Shown here: positions 46,075 to 55,416 of the stretch, one piece after another
How positions within the stretch are numbered: position 1 is the first letter of the stretch
Layout of the letters: each line of letters starts with the position of its first letter
Source of the DNA: Rhodospirillaceae bacterium
Lineage (GTDB): Bacteria > Pseudomonadota > Alphaproteobacteria > MPNO01 > UBA2964
Direction of reading: 5' to 3'
Length of the DNA stretch: 64,000 nucleotides
NCBI GenBank assembly: GCA_002709075.1
Contig: PAPV01000004.1
Span: forward strand, 84,367-148,366
Translations under genes and position numbers: made by a program
The notes under the pieces: generated by a model
Seen by the model: the letters and a program-made list of their open reading frames with translations, nothing else
Database searches by the model: none
What the model was told of the DNA's origin: nothing

Positions 46075-47745
46075 ATGAAAACAGAAAAGAAATCATCGGG
46101 GTTGAAAGAGAAAACTCTCAGATCTCCGACTAAGGCCCAACTACTTTATTCACTTCTAACCAGTGAAAAAACTGAGTTTTTAATGGAGGCTCATAATGGA
46201 TTGTCTGCTAAAATAGTGCAAGAAGCCGGCTTCCGCGGAATTTGGGCTTCAGGTTTGACAATCTCTGCAGCCCTAGGCGTCCGTGACAGTAACGAAGCGT
46301 CATGGACACAGGTTCTTGAAAATCTTGAGTTTATGTCAGATGCGGCATCTGTACCAATTTTAGTCGACGGAGACACTGGATACGGTAATTTTAATAATGT
46401 CCGAAGAGCGGTACAAAAGCTGGGACAACGCGGAATAGCTGGAATTTGCATAGAGGATAAATTATTTCCCAAAACCAATTCATTTATCGGCGATAGACAA
46501 CAATTGGCGGATATAGATGAATTCTGTGGTAAAATTAAAGCAGCAAAAGACACACAAGTAGATCCTTATTTTTGCGTTGTCGCACGTATTGAAGCATTCA
46601 TTGCAAACCAAGGAATAGACGAGGCTCTAAACCGGGCCGCAGCATACAATGAAGCGGGTGCTGACGCGATCCTCATTCATTCAAAGCAACAATATCCAGA
46701 TGAAATAATAGCTTTTTTGAAAGATTGGAAAAATAGATCGCCTGTAATAATTGTGCCAACAACATATTTTAACACCCCGACTAAGACATGGCGGGACGCC
46801 CGAGTATCAACTGTAATTTGGGCAAACCATAACCTTCGAGCTTCGATCACTGCAATGAAAACTATCTCTGAAAAAATTGCACTTCACCAATCTCTGGAGA
46901 AAGTCGAAAACACGATTGCGACTGTCAAGGATGTTTTTGAACTCGCTGGAAACGCGGAGTTGGCTGAAGCCGAAAAACGATATTTACCAGTAAAGCCAAA
47001 GCCTCCAGAAGCAATTATTTTGGGTGCAAGCAGAGGATCAGATCTTGGAAATCTCACTAGAAATATTCCAAAATGCATGCTTAATATTCTTGGAAAACCT
47101 CTTTTACGACATCTGACCAATAGTTTAATTGCCAGTGGCATAACCGATATTACCGTGGTGCGAGGCTATGCTAAAAGCCGAGTAAATCTGCCAACCATTA
47201 AAACTATTGATAATGATGAATTTGAAGATAGTGGTGAAGCAAAATCACTTGCATGCGCTTTGAACGAAACAGGAGACTGTTTGGTAATATACGGTGACGT
47301 GCTTTTTAGAAAATATATTCTTGATCGTATTCTCTCTGTCGCGGAGGATATTGTGCTAGCTGCGGATGCCCTCTGGCAGCAAAGAGATCCTAATCCGAAG
47401 TCTCGAACGCGTGACTTAGTTTGTTGTTCCCGAATATTCAGCTCCGGATACTTAGATGATGGATCTGCAACACTATTAGAAATTGGCCCAGATTTAGAGC
47501 TTGAAAAAATTATGGGAGAATGGATTGGGTTAGCCCGCTTCAACGGAGATGGCTCTGCAGCACTCAGGCAAACTATAGAAGAATTGCGGAGTACTGAAAT
47601 GCTGGACCAGGCAAGTATGATAGATATATTCAATGCACTTCTCAAATCAGGTCAAAAAATACACGTGGTTTACACTACCGGTCATTGGTTGGATGTTGAC
47701 AATCCTGAGGATCTTGCTCACGCCCAATCATTTTTAAAATCATAA
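46075..47745 (+). CDS. phosphoenolpyruvate mutase fused to a nucleotidyltransferase
   Basis: 556 residues, a two-enzyme fusion. Residues about 25-305 are PEP mutase, with the family-defining [10 protein letters not shown] (EDK-x5-NS), metal loop VDGDTGYGN, the gating VRDSNEASW and Arg in VARIEAFIA. It forms phosphonopyruvate, the entry to phosphonates. Residues about 312-556 are a sugar/choline-phosphate nucleotidyltransferase domain ([13 protein letters not shown], then [33 protein letters not shown]). The glycine-rich loop differs from the usual LAAGxGxRL (Gly-Ala-Ser, and Asp for Arg). The fusion resembles LicC-PEPM/PntC enzymes that make CMP-activated aminoethylphosphonate, here with the domains in the opposite order. 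No decarboxylase or transaminase partner is in the window. Confidence 0.9.
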   Translation: MKTEKKSSGLKEKTLRSPTKAQLLYSLLTSEKTEFLMEAHNGLSAKIVQEAGFRGIWASGLTISAALGVRDSNEASWTQVLENLEFMSDAASVPILVDGDTGYGNFNNVRRAVQKLGQRGIAGICIEDKLFPKTNSFIGDRQQLADIDEFCGKIKAAKDTQVDPYFCVVARIEAFIANQGIDEALNRAAAYNEAGADAILIHSKQQYPDEIIAFLKDWKNRSPVIIVPTTYFNTPTKTWRDARVSTVIWANHNLRASITAMKTISEKIALHQSLEKVENTIATVKDVFELAGNAELAEAEKRYLPVKPKPPEAIILGASRGSDLGNLTRNIPKCMLNILGKPLLRHLTNSLIASGITDITVVRGYAKSRVNLPTIKTIDNDEFEDSGEAKSLACALNETGDCLVIYGDVLFRKYILDRILSVAEDIVLAADALWQQRDPNPKSRTRDLVCCSRIFSSGYLDDGSATLLEIGPDLELEKIMGEWIGLARFNGDGSAALRQTIEELRSTEMLDQASMIDIFNALLKSGQKIHVVYTTGHWLDVDNPEDLAHAQSFLKS

Positions 47746-47760
47746 GATTGGATAAGAATT

Positions 47761-49632
47761 ATGCTGGACATTGACATGTTCTTACCCTTCGATAGTTATA
47801 TTCCTTCTTTTTTTCAGTTGTTCTGTTTTTTTACGACTTTGTTTGTTATTGCAGTATTTTACTATATTGGCACAATCTTTTCCGGACCAAACTCAATAAT
47901 TGAATGCCGAATTGTGACTGGTTGGGGCGTCACTGTTTTTGCTCTTATTTTACTAGGCTCAGGCTTTCAAATATCTCTTAAGAACGCAGCCATTATCCTT
48001 ATCTTCATAGGTCTAGTGGGAACAATTAAAAAATGGCGATTGTTGCAAACCTCATTTCCTACAAACATATTTCGAATTTTTTGTCTAGGAATACCTCTGG
48101 CCCTTATTGCAGCAGCAATGATACCAACACAATGGGATGACATGTCTCAATGGCTCCCCAACGCACGATTCCTACACGAACATAATTCTTTTCCAAATCG
48201 TTTTTTACCGGAAAGCCCTTCTGTCCTTCCAGGATACCCGTACGGATTACCGATAATTGTTTACCTGGTAAGCTTAATTTCCGGCAGCCTTGCAGAAAAT
48301 GCAGGGCAAATTTTCAATCTTTTATTGTGGTTGACATTTGGCGTCGCAATTATCCGTTTCACTAGAGAGATAAACACTTTAAATAACTCGAGAGATACCT
48401 ATTGTGATAAAAGTAAATTTGACTGGTATGTTTGTGCGTTAGCTGCTCTTATTGTTGTTCCATTCAATCCCACATGGGTGACACGCTTAACTTTTAGCAA
48501 TTACTCGGATGTCGGAACCAGCGTTACACTCGGAGTAATAGTAGGAATACTTTGGCTTTCTTCTGGAAAATTTGCAAATGGTTCAGTTGCAGAAGCTCAA
48601 ACGTTAGGTTGGCAAGCAGGGCTTGCAGGATGTGCTTTAATTGGCTTGCGCCAGACAAATATTATTCTTCTGGCATTAGTTGTCATAGGTGTTTTGTTAG
48701 TTATCTCTTTAGAAAGGTCGGCAAACAGGCGCCAAATAGTAAAATTTCTAGCACGCGTGACAGTCCTTCCACTGATAACCTGGGCTTGTTGGCGTTGGCA
48801 CGTCGAGACACAAATTGGTGGTGGTGAATTTTTGCTCGCACCAACGCAAGATTGGAATATCACCGAAATCCCAAGAATTCTCTCCCAAATGCTTGTTGTT
48901 GCAAGTAATAAAGGTGGCTATTTTGCATTGATGACTGCAGCTGTTGGAATTAGCATTTTTTCAATTGGAAAATTGAAATCGAATTTACGCCGCATAAGCA
49001 TAATAACCGCGGTGTTATTTTTAGGGTTTAATGCTTTTCTAATGTTCACATATGTAGCTGCGTTCAACCGTGAAGATGCATTAAGAGTGGCATCATATTG
49101 GCGCTATAATACCCAACTTGGGGGTGTCTGTTTACTGTTTTTAATATTCGTTATCCAAAAACTCTTAAAAAAAATACAATATCCTAAATATTTTATATCC
49201 GAGTGGGTAAAAACGATATTAATAATTGTAGTTCTTATCACACCAATTTTAAGTGCAAAAAAACTGCGCTTCGATATCGATCCGCAATATAATTTTGCAA
49301 AAAAAATAGGGCAAGAACTCAAGACTCTGCTCGGAGAAAAAGATCGTTTACTACTTGCCAGCCCAAATACTGATGGGCAATACCTCGTTATTACTCGATA
49401 CAGAATGCACAAATCCGCCCGAGTGCCATTATTAAGCACATCATGGAATAAACATGGGGAAGCGGAATTAGAGAAACTCATCAAAGAACATAATATTAAT
49501 TGCGTTTGGATAAGAGGAGTGTCTGAACCTTTTAAGAAAGTCTTTTCACACAAACTGCAAAAAAACAAAGCTTCGCTTGTTAGACTTGACGCGACTGGAT
49601 GGAGCGTGGAACGTCAATGGGCAATTCCATAG
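47761..49632 (+). CDS. polytopic membrane protein, possible GT-C glycosyltransferase
   Basis: 623 residues with about 12 hydrophobic segments and a soluble C-terminal part of about 120 residues. The first large loop holds TQWDDMSQWLPNARFLHEHN, with an acidic pair where GT-C enzymes carry their catalytic Asp/Glu, followed by PGYPYGLPIIVYLVS. The gene is 15 bp after the PEP mutase fusion and is followed by an ABC flippase. It may transfer a lipid-linked sugar or phosphonate unit in the periplasm. I do not recognise a named family; a polymerase is an alternative. Confidence 0.7.
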   Translation: MLDIDMFLPFDSYIPSFFQLFCFFTTLFVIAVFYYIGTIFSGPNSIIECRIVTGWGVTVFALILLGSGFQISLKNAAIILIFIGLVGTIKKWRLLQTSFPTNIFRIFCLGIPLALIAAAMIPTQWDDMSQWLPNARFLHEHNSFPNRFLPESPSVLPGYPYGLPIIVYLVSLISGSLAENAGQIFNLLLWLTFGVAIIRFTREINTLNNSRDTYCDKSKFDWYVCALAALIVVPFNPTWVTRLTFSNYSDVGTSVTLGVIVGILWLSSGKFANGSVAEAQTLGWQAGLAGCALIGLRQTNIILLALVVIGVLLVISLERSANRRQIVKFLARVTVLPLITWACWRWHVETQIGGGEFLLAPTQDWNITEIPRILSQMLVVASNKGGYFALMTAAVGISIFSIGKLKSNLRRISIITAVLFLGFNAFLMFTYVAAFNREDALRVASYWRYNTQLGGVCLLFLIFVIQKLLKKIQYPKYFISEWVKTILIIVVLITPILSAKKLRFDIDPQYNFAKKIGQELKTLLGEKDRLLLASPNTDGQYLVITRYRMHKSARVPLLSTSWNKHGEAELEKLIKEHNINCVWIRGVSEPFKKVFSHKLQKNKASLVRLDATGWSVERQWAIP

Positions 49633-49683
49633 TTTTCACCTGGAGATTTCCTTATTTTTAAATGCCTTTCAAAACTTCCAAGT

Positions 49684-51438
49684 TTGTTGCCGCGCAGAGA
49701 AATTTACTCAGGCGCCATTTTAATTTTACTGTTCCTCTGCATGTCTGCACTGGAAGTGGTTGGGGTAGGAGCGGTTTTTTGGTTCATACGATTAGTTACG
49801 GAACCGGAGCTAATTGAAACGACTAGATTACTGAAGGAAATTCAAATTTATTTGGATCCTCACGACGAGACTCCTTTTCTAATCTGTGTTGGCATAATTT
49901 TATTCCTTGTTACCGGCATCCGAAATGGGATGGCTGGATTAACTCTTTATGCACAAGAAAGATTTGTTGTAAGGCAAAATTTAGGATTTAGTATAAGATT
50001 GATAGAGGCATACACGAAGAAATCCTATTTGTGGTTTGTTCAACAGAATTCTGCCGACCTAACAAAAAAAGTTGTTAATGACACTTGGGAAATATCAGAG
50101 AAAATTTTATATCCTATAGTCGATATGACAGCCAAGTCTATCGCCAGTCTTGCAATAATCGCTCTGCTTTTTTTTGTTGATGTACTTTTGACTGTTATGG
50201 TTTTGGCTACGTTACTTGTTTTGGCAATTTTATTTTATGCTTTTCTTCAAAAACGGCTGCACTTCGTAGGCTCATCGCTCATGAAAGCGGACTCCACCAG
50301 ATTTAAATGTATTGCAGAAATTTTTGGAGGGTTAAAAGAAATTAAAGTATACGGAAGCGAGAAATACTTTTACAAAAAGTTTTCATATTCTGCAAACACA
50401 CATCGGAAATTCATGCTAGAACAACGGGTATTAAGCCATTTGCCCCATTTAGCACTTGAAACAATGGCAATTGGAGCTTTACTAGCGGTAATAATATATT
50501 CTCTCATTTGGTCCCAGAATTCTGCGGGAATAATTTCCATAGCATCTCTCTACGCCATCGCAGGATACAGGATGCTTCCCGCACTAAAATCTATTGGTGT
50601 GGGTGCAAATAGCATTAGATTAGCTCTACCATTTCTAAATTCCTTGGAGAATGATCTTGTACTAGAAACTGGAGGCACAGATATTTTTCAAAAAGAAAAA
50701 ATTAGTTTTGATAATCAGATAACTTTTAACGATGTTTATCTGCAGTTTCAAAAGCAAAAAACATTCGCCATCCAAGGAGTTTCTTTCCATATCCCAAAAA
50801 ATAGTTCAGTTGCTTTTGTGGGTACAACAGGGGCGGGGAAAAGTAGCCTCATTGACTTACTACTTGGTATTTATTACCCAAACACAGGCAAGATAAAGAT
50901 TGATGGAGCACCACTAAAAACAACAAATATAGATGCTTGGAGAAGCCGTATTGGCTACGTGCCACAACAAATCTACCTGCTGGACGACACAGTACGGAAT
51001 AACATTGCTTTTGGCACAAATGCCCTAGAAACAGAAGATGAGGCAATTAGAAATGCAGCCAAGCTAGCTTCCATTGATGATTTTATCATCAATAAAATGT
51101 CGCGGGGCTATGATACCATTGTTGGTGAAAGAGGTGTCCGGTTGAGTGGTGGTGAAAGACAGCGTATTGGGATAGCAAGAGCACTTTACAGAAACCCGTC
51201 AGTGCTAATATTAGATGAAGCGACAAGTGCACTTGATGTAAAAACAGAGGCTGTAATAAGCGAAGCTATTCGAAACCTGCGCAAAAAAATGACTTTGATC
51301 ATCATAGCTCACCGCTTGTCAACTGTGCGTAATTGTGACGCGATCCACATCTTGGAATCCGGAAAAATCACAGATTCGGGAAGATATGATGAGTTAGTAG
51401 ATCGAAATGAGATTTTTCAAAAGTTTTGGCAATCTTAA
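49684..51438 (+). CDS. ABC transporter with fused permease and ATPase, PglK/MsbA-like flippase
   Basis: 584 residues: six-helix exporter domain (about 10-305), then an ATPase with Walker A GTTGAGKSS, Q-loop YVPQQIYLLDD, signature LSGGERQRIGIARAL, Walker B VLILDEATSALD and H-loop IIAHRLSTV. The protein resembles PglK, which flips lipid-linked oligosaccharides, and fits the glycan cluster. No ATG starts the gene. The listed start is TTG, but the frame is open upstream to 49633, and FKCLSKLPSLLPRREIYSG looks like a genuine N-terminus. ATT at 49654, 7 bp after GGAGA, is a possible start. Confidence 0.88.
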   Translation: MLPRREIYSGAILILLFLCMSALEVVGVGAVFWFIRLVTEPELIETTRLLKEIQIYLDPHDETPFLICVGIILFLVTGIRNGMAGLTLYAQERFVVRQNLGFSIRLIEAYTKKSYLWFVQQNSADLTKKVVNDTWEISEKILYPIVDMTAKSIASLAIIALLFFVDVLLTVMVLATLLVLAILFYAFLQKRLHFVGSSLMKADSTRFKCIAEIFGGLKEIKVYGSEKYFYKKFSYSANTHRKFMLEQRVLSHLPHLALETMAIGALLAVIIYSLIWSQNSAGIISIASLYAIAGYRMLPALKSIGVGANSIRLALPFLNSLENDLVLETGGTDIFQKEKISFDNQITFNDVYLQFQKQKTFAIQGVSFHIPKNSSVAFVGTTGAGKSSLIDLLLGIYYPNTGKIKIDGAPLKTTNIDAWRSRIGYVPQQIYLLDDTVRNNIAFGTNALETEDEAIRNAAKLASIDDFIINKMSRGYDTIVGERGVRLSGGERQRIGIARALYRNPSVLILDEATSALDVKTEAVISEAIRNLRKKMTLIIIAHRLSTVRNCDAIHILESGKITDSGRYDELVDRNEIFQKFWQS

Positions 51439-51619
51439 AACTGCATAAATCGTCAATTGTATCTTAAGAAAAAATAAAAATACAGCTACTACAAAACACT
51501 AAAATCAATCTGGACTGCACAAATACTGATGAAATGTAGTTGCAGACTTTGTAAACTTCCGACTTTTTTAATTAGATAGATTGTGCTGAAAACATCAATA
51601 ATTTATCTTACCTGGTTAA

Positions 51620-52825
51620 ATGCATAATCAAATCGGACATATCTTGGGTTTAGCAGCACTAACCATTCCAGGGGCAGCGGTCTTTGTTCCGTTGGCGGCG
51701 GCGCCGCTTTCCTATTTTTTTTCAGTATTAATCATGTATTTTTCAAGGGAATTTCTTTTCAAGTCTTGCATTTCCCTGCAGGTTTTTGCGATTGGTCTGC
51801 TGCTTTTTGGATGGATTTGTATAAGTCTCTCTTGGACTGTTGAACCATTCATCGCATTAGAGAAAATTCCTCGTTTGCTGATGTCGCTAATTCTTGGAAT
51901 TGTTCCAATTGCGGTGGCAAAATTTATTACCAACGAGCAAAAAAATATCTTTGCAAAATATTTGGTGGTAGGGTTCTGTCTGTGCTTTTTTTTTCTAGTT
52001 GTAGGTCTTGCAAGAGAAACTGGCGGACTTATGCCCATTATAGAACCACATAATGGCGTTCCAGGAGGAGAGATCTTCCGGATGAACCGTGGAGCAACAA
52101 TTCTAGCAATTTTGCTTTGGCCAACAATATTATTGACGTATCACAAACCGTTTTTAAGTCTAATTTTGGCAGTTTCTGCAATGTGTGCAATAGTTTATTC
52201 GATGAGCAATGCTGCAGTTGCAGGCTTTGTGGTATCTATTTCAGTATTTGGTTTTGCATGGTTGCGGCCACGATTAGTATTGAATTTATTAATTTCAACT
52301 TGTGTTTTATACATTATATTCTCGCCTTTAATCCATTCAAAATTAACTGATCCAAAAACATTAAACGTTACTTCTGAAACCATCAAAAATAATAGCCAAT
52401 GGTTTGCTCGTTCAACATATCATAGGCTTCTAATTTGGAAGTTCGTCTCGGAAAAAGCGATTCAAAGACCTTTAACAGGTTGGGGCTTTTATTCCTCTCG
52501 CGTTATGCCAGATGGCAAAAAAAAATTGGACCTTCACGAAACCGCATTACCACTGCATCCTCATAACGGAGTTCTTCAAGTTTGGGCAGAACTTGGCTGT
52601 GTCGGAGCCTTAATGTTGATAATGCTTTGTTTTTCTGTGAGAAAAACAATTTTGAAATTACAACGAAGAATAGAACTTGCTGCAGCGACATCGATGTTTA
52701 TGTGCAGCTTTGTAATTATATGTGTATCATACGGAGTCTGGCAAAGCTGGTGGATAGCGATACTCACGCTTTTCAGCGCGTTTTTCCTAAGTTCCTGCCG
52801 CAGCGAAAAGATGCACCCCAATTAA
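51620..52825 (+). CDS. O-antigen ligase/polymerase family protein (WaaL/Wzy-like)
   Basis: 401 residues with about ten hydrophobic segments. The large periplasmic loop (about 255-325) contains RSTYHRLLIWKFVSEK, RPLTGWGFYSSR and LHPHNGVLQVWAELG, the Wzy_C/WaaL hallmark with its conserved Arg, Gly and His residues. It probably joins a finished glycan to lipid A core, or polymerises repeats; the two cannot be told apart. It is preceded by 181 bp without a gene, after the ABC flippase. Confidence 0.88.
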   Translation: MHNQIGHILGLAALTIPGAAVFVPLAAAPLSYFFSVLIMYFSREFLFKSCISLQVFAIGLLLFGWICISLSWTVEPFIALEKIPRLLMSLILGIVPIAVAKFITNEQKNIFAKYLVVGFCLCFFFLVVGLARETGGLMPIIEPHNGVPGGEIFRMNRGATILAILLWPTILLTYHKPFLSLILAVSAMCAIVYSMSNAAVAGFVVSISVFGFAWLRPRLVLNLLISTCVLYIIFSPLIHSKLTDPKTLNVTSETIKNNSQWFARSTYHRLLIWKFVSEKAIQRPLTGWGFYSSRVMPDGKKKLDLHETALPLHPHNGVLQVWAELGCVGALMLIMLCFSVRKTILKLQRRIELAAATSMFMCSFVIICVSYGVWQSWWIAILTLFSAFFLSSCRSEKMHPN

Positions 52826-53103
52826 AAAATTTGTTAAATGAAGGTATGAGGAACGACCTCAAATTTTTATGAAATTCTCGCCTTCCCATAGTCCAATTAC
52901 AGAAAATATAATCTGTTATCACTCAAGGTTGCATTTTATTGCTAATTTTTCGTATTGAAGTTTGATACTACGAAGATGCTAAGCTATTACTATTAATTGC
53001 AATTTTTAATTTCTAAACATTTTGGATAGTCGGCAAATACCTATATTTTTCGAAAATAATTGACTGCATCTTATTTAAGGTTGAGGCCTGCAAAAATCTT
53101 AAT

Positions 53104-54393
53104 ATGAACATACTTTTTTTCTCAGAAAATTTTCCACCTGAAACAAACGCTGCTGCGTCTAGAGTTTTTGAAAGAGCTTGCTACTGGGTGGATAAAGGTC
53201 ATAAAGTAACAGTAATCACTCAAGCACCTAATTTTCCATACGGAAAAATATTCAATGGATATAAAAACCGCTTCCGCTCAGTAGAAAAAATTAAGGGTAT
53301 TGACGTTGTGCGAGTTAAAACCTTCATGGCACCAAACACAGGTGTAGCTCTCCGTACTTTAGATTTTTTAAGTTTTATGCTCAGCGGAATACTAGCTGGC
53401 ATATTTGAAAAAAAACCTGATATAGTGATTGCAACATCACCACAGTTCTTTGCAGCGATAGCTGGCTGGCTTGTTGCCAAAATTAAAAAAGCACCGTTTA
53501 TATTTGAGGTTGGAGATCTATGGCCGGCGTCGATTGTAGCAGTTGGCGTGATGGAACCTGGAATATTTTACCGCATTCTAGAAAAAATAGAACTATATCT
53601 TTATCGTTCTGCATCCTGTATAGTTGTGTTAACGTCTGCTTTCAAAAGCAATCTTATTGAACGTGGAATAGAAAAAAATAAGATTGCAGTTTCTATGAAT
53701 GGCGTTGATTTAAGACGCTACAAACCTACGTCTCGCAACGAAGAACTATCCAAATCGCTTTGGCTCACACGCAATTTTGTGATTGGCTATGTTGGTACGC
53801 TAGGGATGGCCCACGGTCTTGAAAACGTAATCCGTGCCGCACCCTTAGTTAGGTCGGAACCCAGTATCCGGTTCCTTTTTGCTGGACCCGGCGCTGTACG
53901 TGAACAATTGATTAAAGAGGCTGATAATAAGGGACTAGGAAATATATTATTTTTACCACCTCAGCCCAAAGAAAAAATATCAGAAGTGTGGAGTATTTGC
54001 GATGTTGCACTGGTGCACCTAAAGGATAATCAAGTTTTTACCGAAGTTATTCCGTCAAAAATATTCGAGGCAATGGCAATGGGCTTACCTATATTGCTTG
54101 TAGCACCTAAAGGTGCCGCTTCAATGATAATAGAGGAAGAAAATGCCGGACTAGTTGTACCTCCAGACAATCCACTAGCCTTGGCAAAAGCAGCCATTCA
54201 ACTGCTTACTAATGAAACTCTGCATAAAAAGCTTGCAAAAAATTCTCGCGCAGCAGCACATAAACACAGTCGAGAACATCAAGCCAATCAAATGATTGCC
54301 GCTATCAACGCTGTAATTAGCAACAAAAGTATGCAAGTTAACGATTTTGTCAATTCATTAGCCCCGCCCAAAACATCAAGTTCAAAAAAATGA
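53104..54393 (+). CDS. GT4-family glycosyltransferase (WbuB-like)
   Basis: 429 residues, two-Rossmann GT-B fold. N-terminal MNILFFSENFPPETNAAASR (acceptor side) and VITQAPNFPYGKI are typical of WbuB, a fucosaminyltransferase. The C-terminal domain has VIGYVGTLGMAHGLENVI, RFLFAGPGA and the EVIPSKIFEAMAMGLPIL nucleotide-sugar motif. It should add one sugar, likely an N-acetylated deoxyhexose, to a lipid carrier at the cytoplasmic face. The next gene overlaps it by 4 bp. Confidence 0.92.
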   Translation: MNILFFSENFPPETNAAASRVFERACYWVDKGHKVTVITQAPNFPYGKIFNGYKNRFRSVEKIKGIDVVRVKTFMAPNTGVALRTLDFLSFMLSGILAGIFEKKPDIVIATSPQFFAAIAGWLVAKIKKAPFIFEVGDLWPASIVAVGVMEPGIFYRILEKIELYLYRSASCIVVLTSAFKSNLIERGIEKNKIAVSMNGVDLRRYKPTSRNEELSKSLWLTRNFVIGYVGTLGMAHGLENVIRAAPLVRSEPSIRFLFAGPGAVREQLIKEADNKGLGNILFLPPQPKEKISEVWSICDVALVHLKDNQVFTEVIPSKIFEAMAMGLPILLVAPKGAASMIIEEENAGLVVPPDNPLALAKAAIQLLTNETLHKKLAKNSRAAAHKHSREHQANQMIAAINAVISNKSMQVNDFVNSLAPPKTSSSKK

Positions 54394-55343
54394 ACATTCT
54401 TGTAACCGGTGCAAACGGTTTTGTAGGCAAAGCCATTTGTGAGCTGGGCGTAAAAGCGGGACACAATATGATTGCTTGCCAACGCAACATTACTCAGAGA
54501 ATCTCCGCCGAAATACGCCTGATACCCGACATCAATGATATTAGCAGTTTAGTTAAAGCCATGGACGGATGCGAGGTTGTTATTCACCTCGTGGCACGCA
54601 CACACACAATCAAAGATACTTCTGAAAACAAGCTTTTTGATTACCGGAAAATAAATGTAATGGGTACGAAAGCAATTTCAAACGCTGCTAAACAGGCAAA
54701 AGTGCGCCGAGTCGTTTTTATGAGTTCGATCAAAGTTCATGGAGATCAAAATTACAAGTCTGCTTTTACAGAACGAAGCCCGATAGCCCCATCAGATGCG
54801 TACGGCACCACAAAACAGGAGGCGGAAACAGCACTTCGCGAATTGTGTGATAATTCAAATATAGAGTGGTGCATTCTGCGTCCACCGCTTATTTATGGCC
54901 CAGGGGTAAAAGGGAATTTTCAATCTTTGATTCGTCTATGCGACACACCACTTCCATTACCATTTGGCTTAGTCAGAAATAAGCGCAGTATAATTGGTGT
55001 GAACAACCTTGCTTCAGCTGCACTCTCCGCAGCGACTCATCCCAATGCTGTTGGAAAAATATTTTTAGTGCGCGATGCAGAGGATATATCAACCACAAAA
55101 CTCATAAAACTAATTAGATCAGAATTGGGCCGCCCGGCCTGTTTGGTTTCTATTCCACCTAAATTAATGAATTTAGGATTAACTATATTAGGAAAAAGAG
55201 GAACTGCAATACGCCTGTTTGGTTCATTGACTATAAATGATTCATTAATACGCAACTGTCTTGGCTGGTACCCTGAACTTGACATAAATACTGTCTTGAA
55301 AAACACAATAAAATCTTGGCAACGCCAAAATAAAATTATTTAA
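54390..55343 (+). CDS. NAD-dependent nucleotide-sugar epimerase/reductase (extended SDR, WbpV-like)
   Basis: 317 residues. NAD motif ILVTGANGFVGKAI, the catalytic Ser in VVFMSSIKVHG and the YxxxK motif in DAYGTTKQEAE identify an extended short-chain dehydrogenase. In O-antigen clusters such proteins lie between a WbuB-type transferase and a WbpM-type dehydratase, acting as UDP-4-keto-6-deoxy-HexNAc reductases or epimerases (QuiNAc/FucNAc formation). It overlaps the glycosyltransferase gene by 4 bp. Confidence 0.9.
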   Translation: MNILVTGANGFVGKAICELGVKAGHNMIACQRNITQRISAEIRLIPDINDISSLVKAMDGCEVVIHLVARTHTIKDTSENKLFDYRKINVMGTKAISNAAKQAKVRRVVFMSSIKVHGDQNYKSAFTERSPIAPSDAYGTTKQEAETALRELCDNSNIEWCILRPPLIYGPGVKGNFQSLIRLCDTPLPLPFGLVRNKRSIIGVNNLASAALSAATHPNAVGKIFLVRDAEDISTTKLIKLIRSELGRPACLVSIPPKLMNLGLTILGKRGTAIRLFGSLTINDSLIRNCLGWYPELDINTVLKNTIKSWQRQNKII

Positions 55344-55416
55344 TAAAAGCTGTATGTGAGATCGCTCCCCATGCAAACATTTTATATATTTACACATAAA
55401 AAATTTAAAACCGTAC

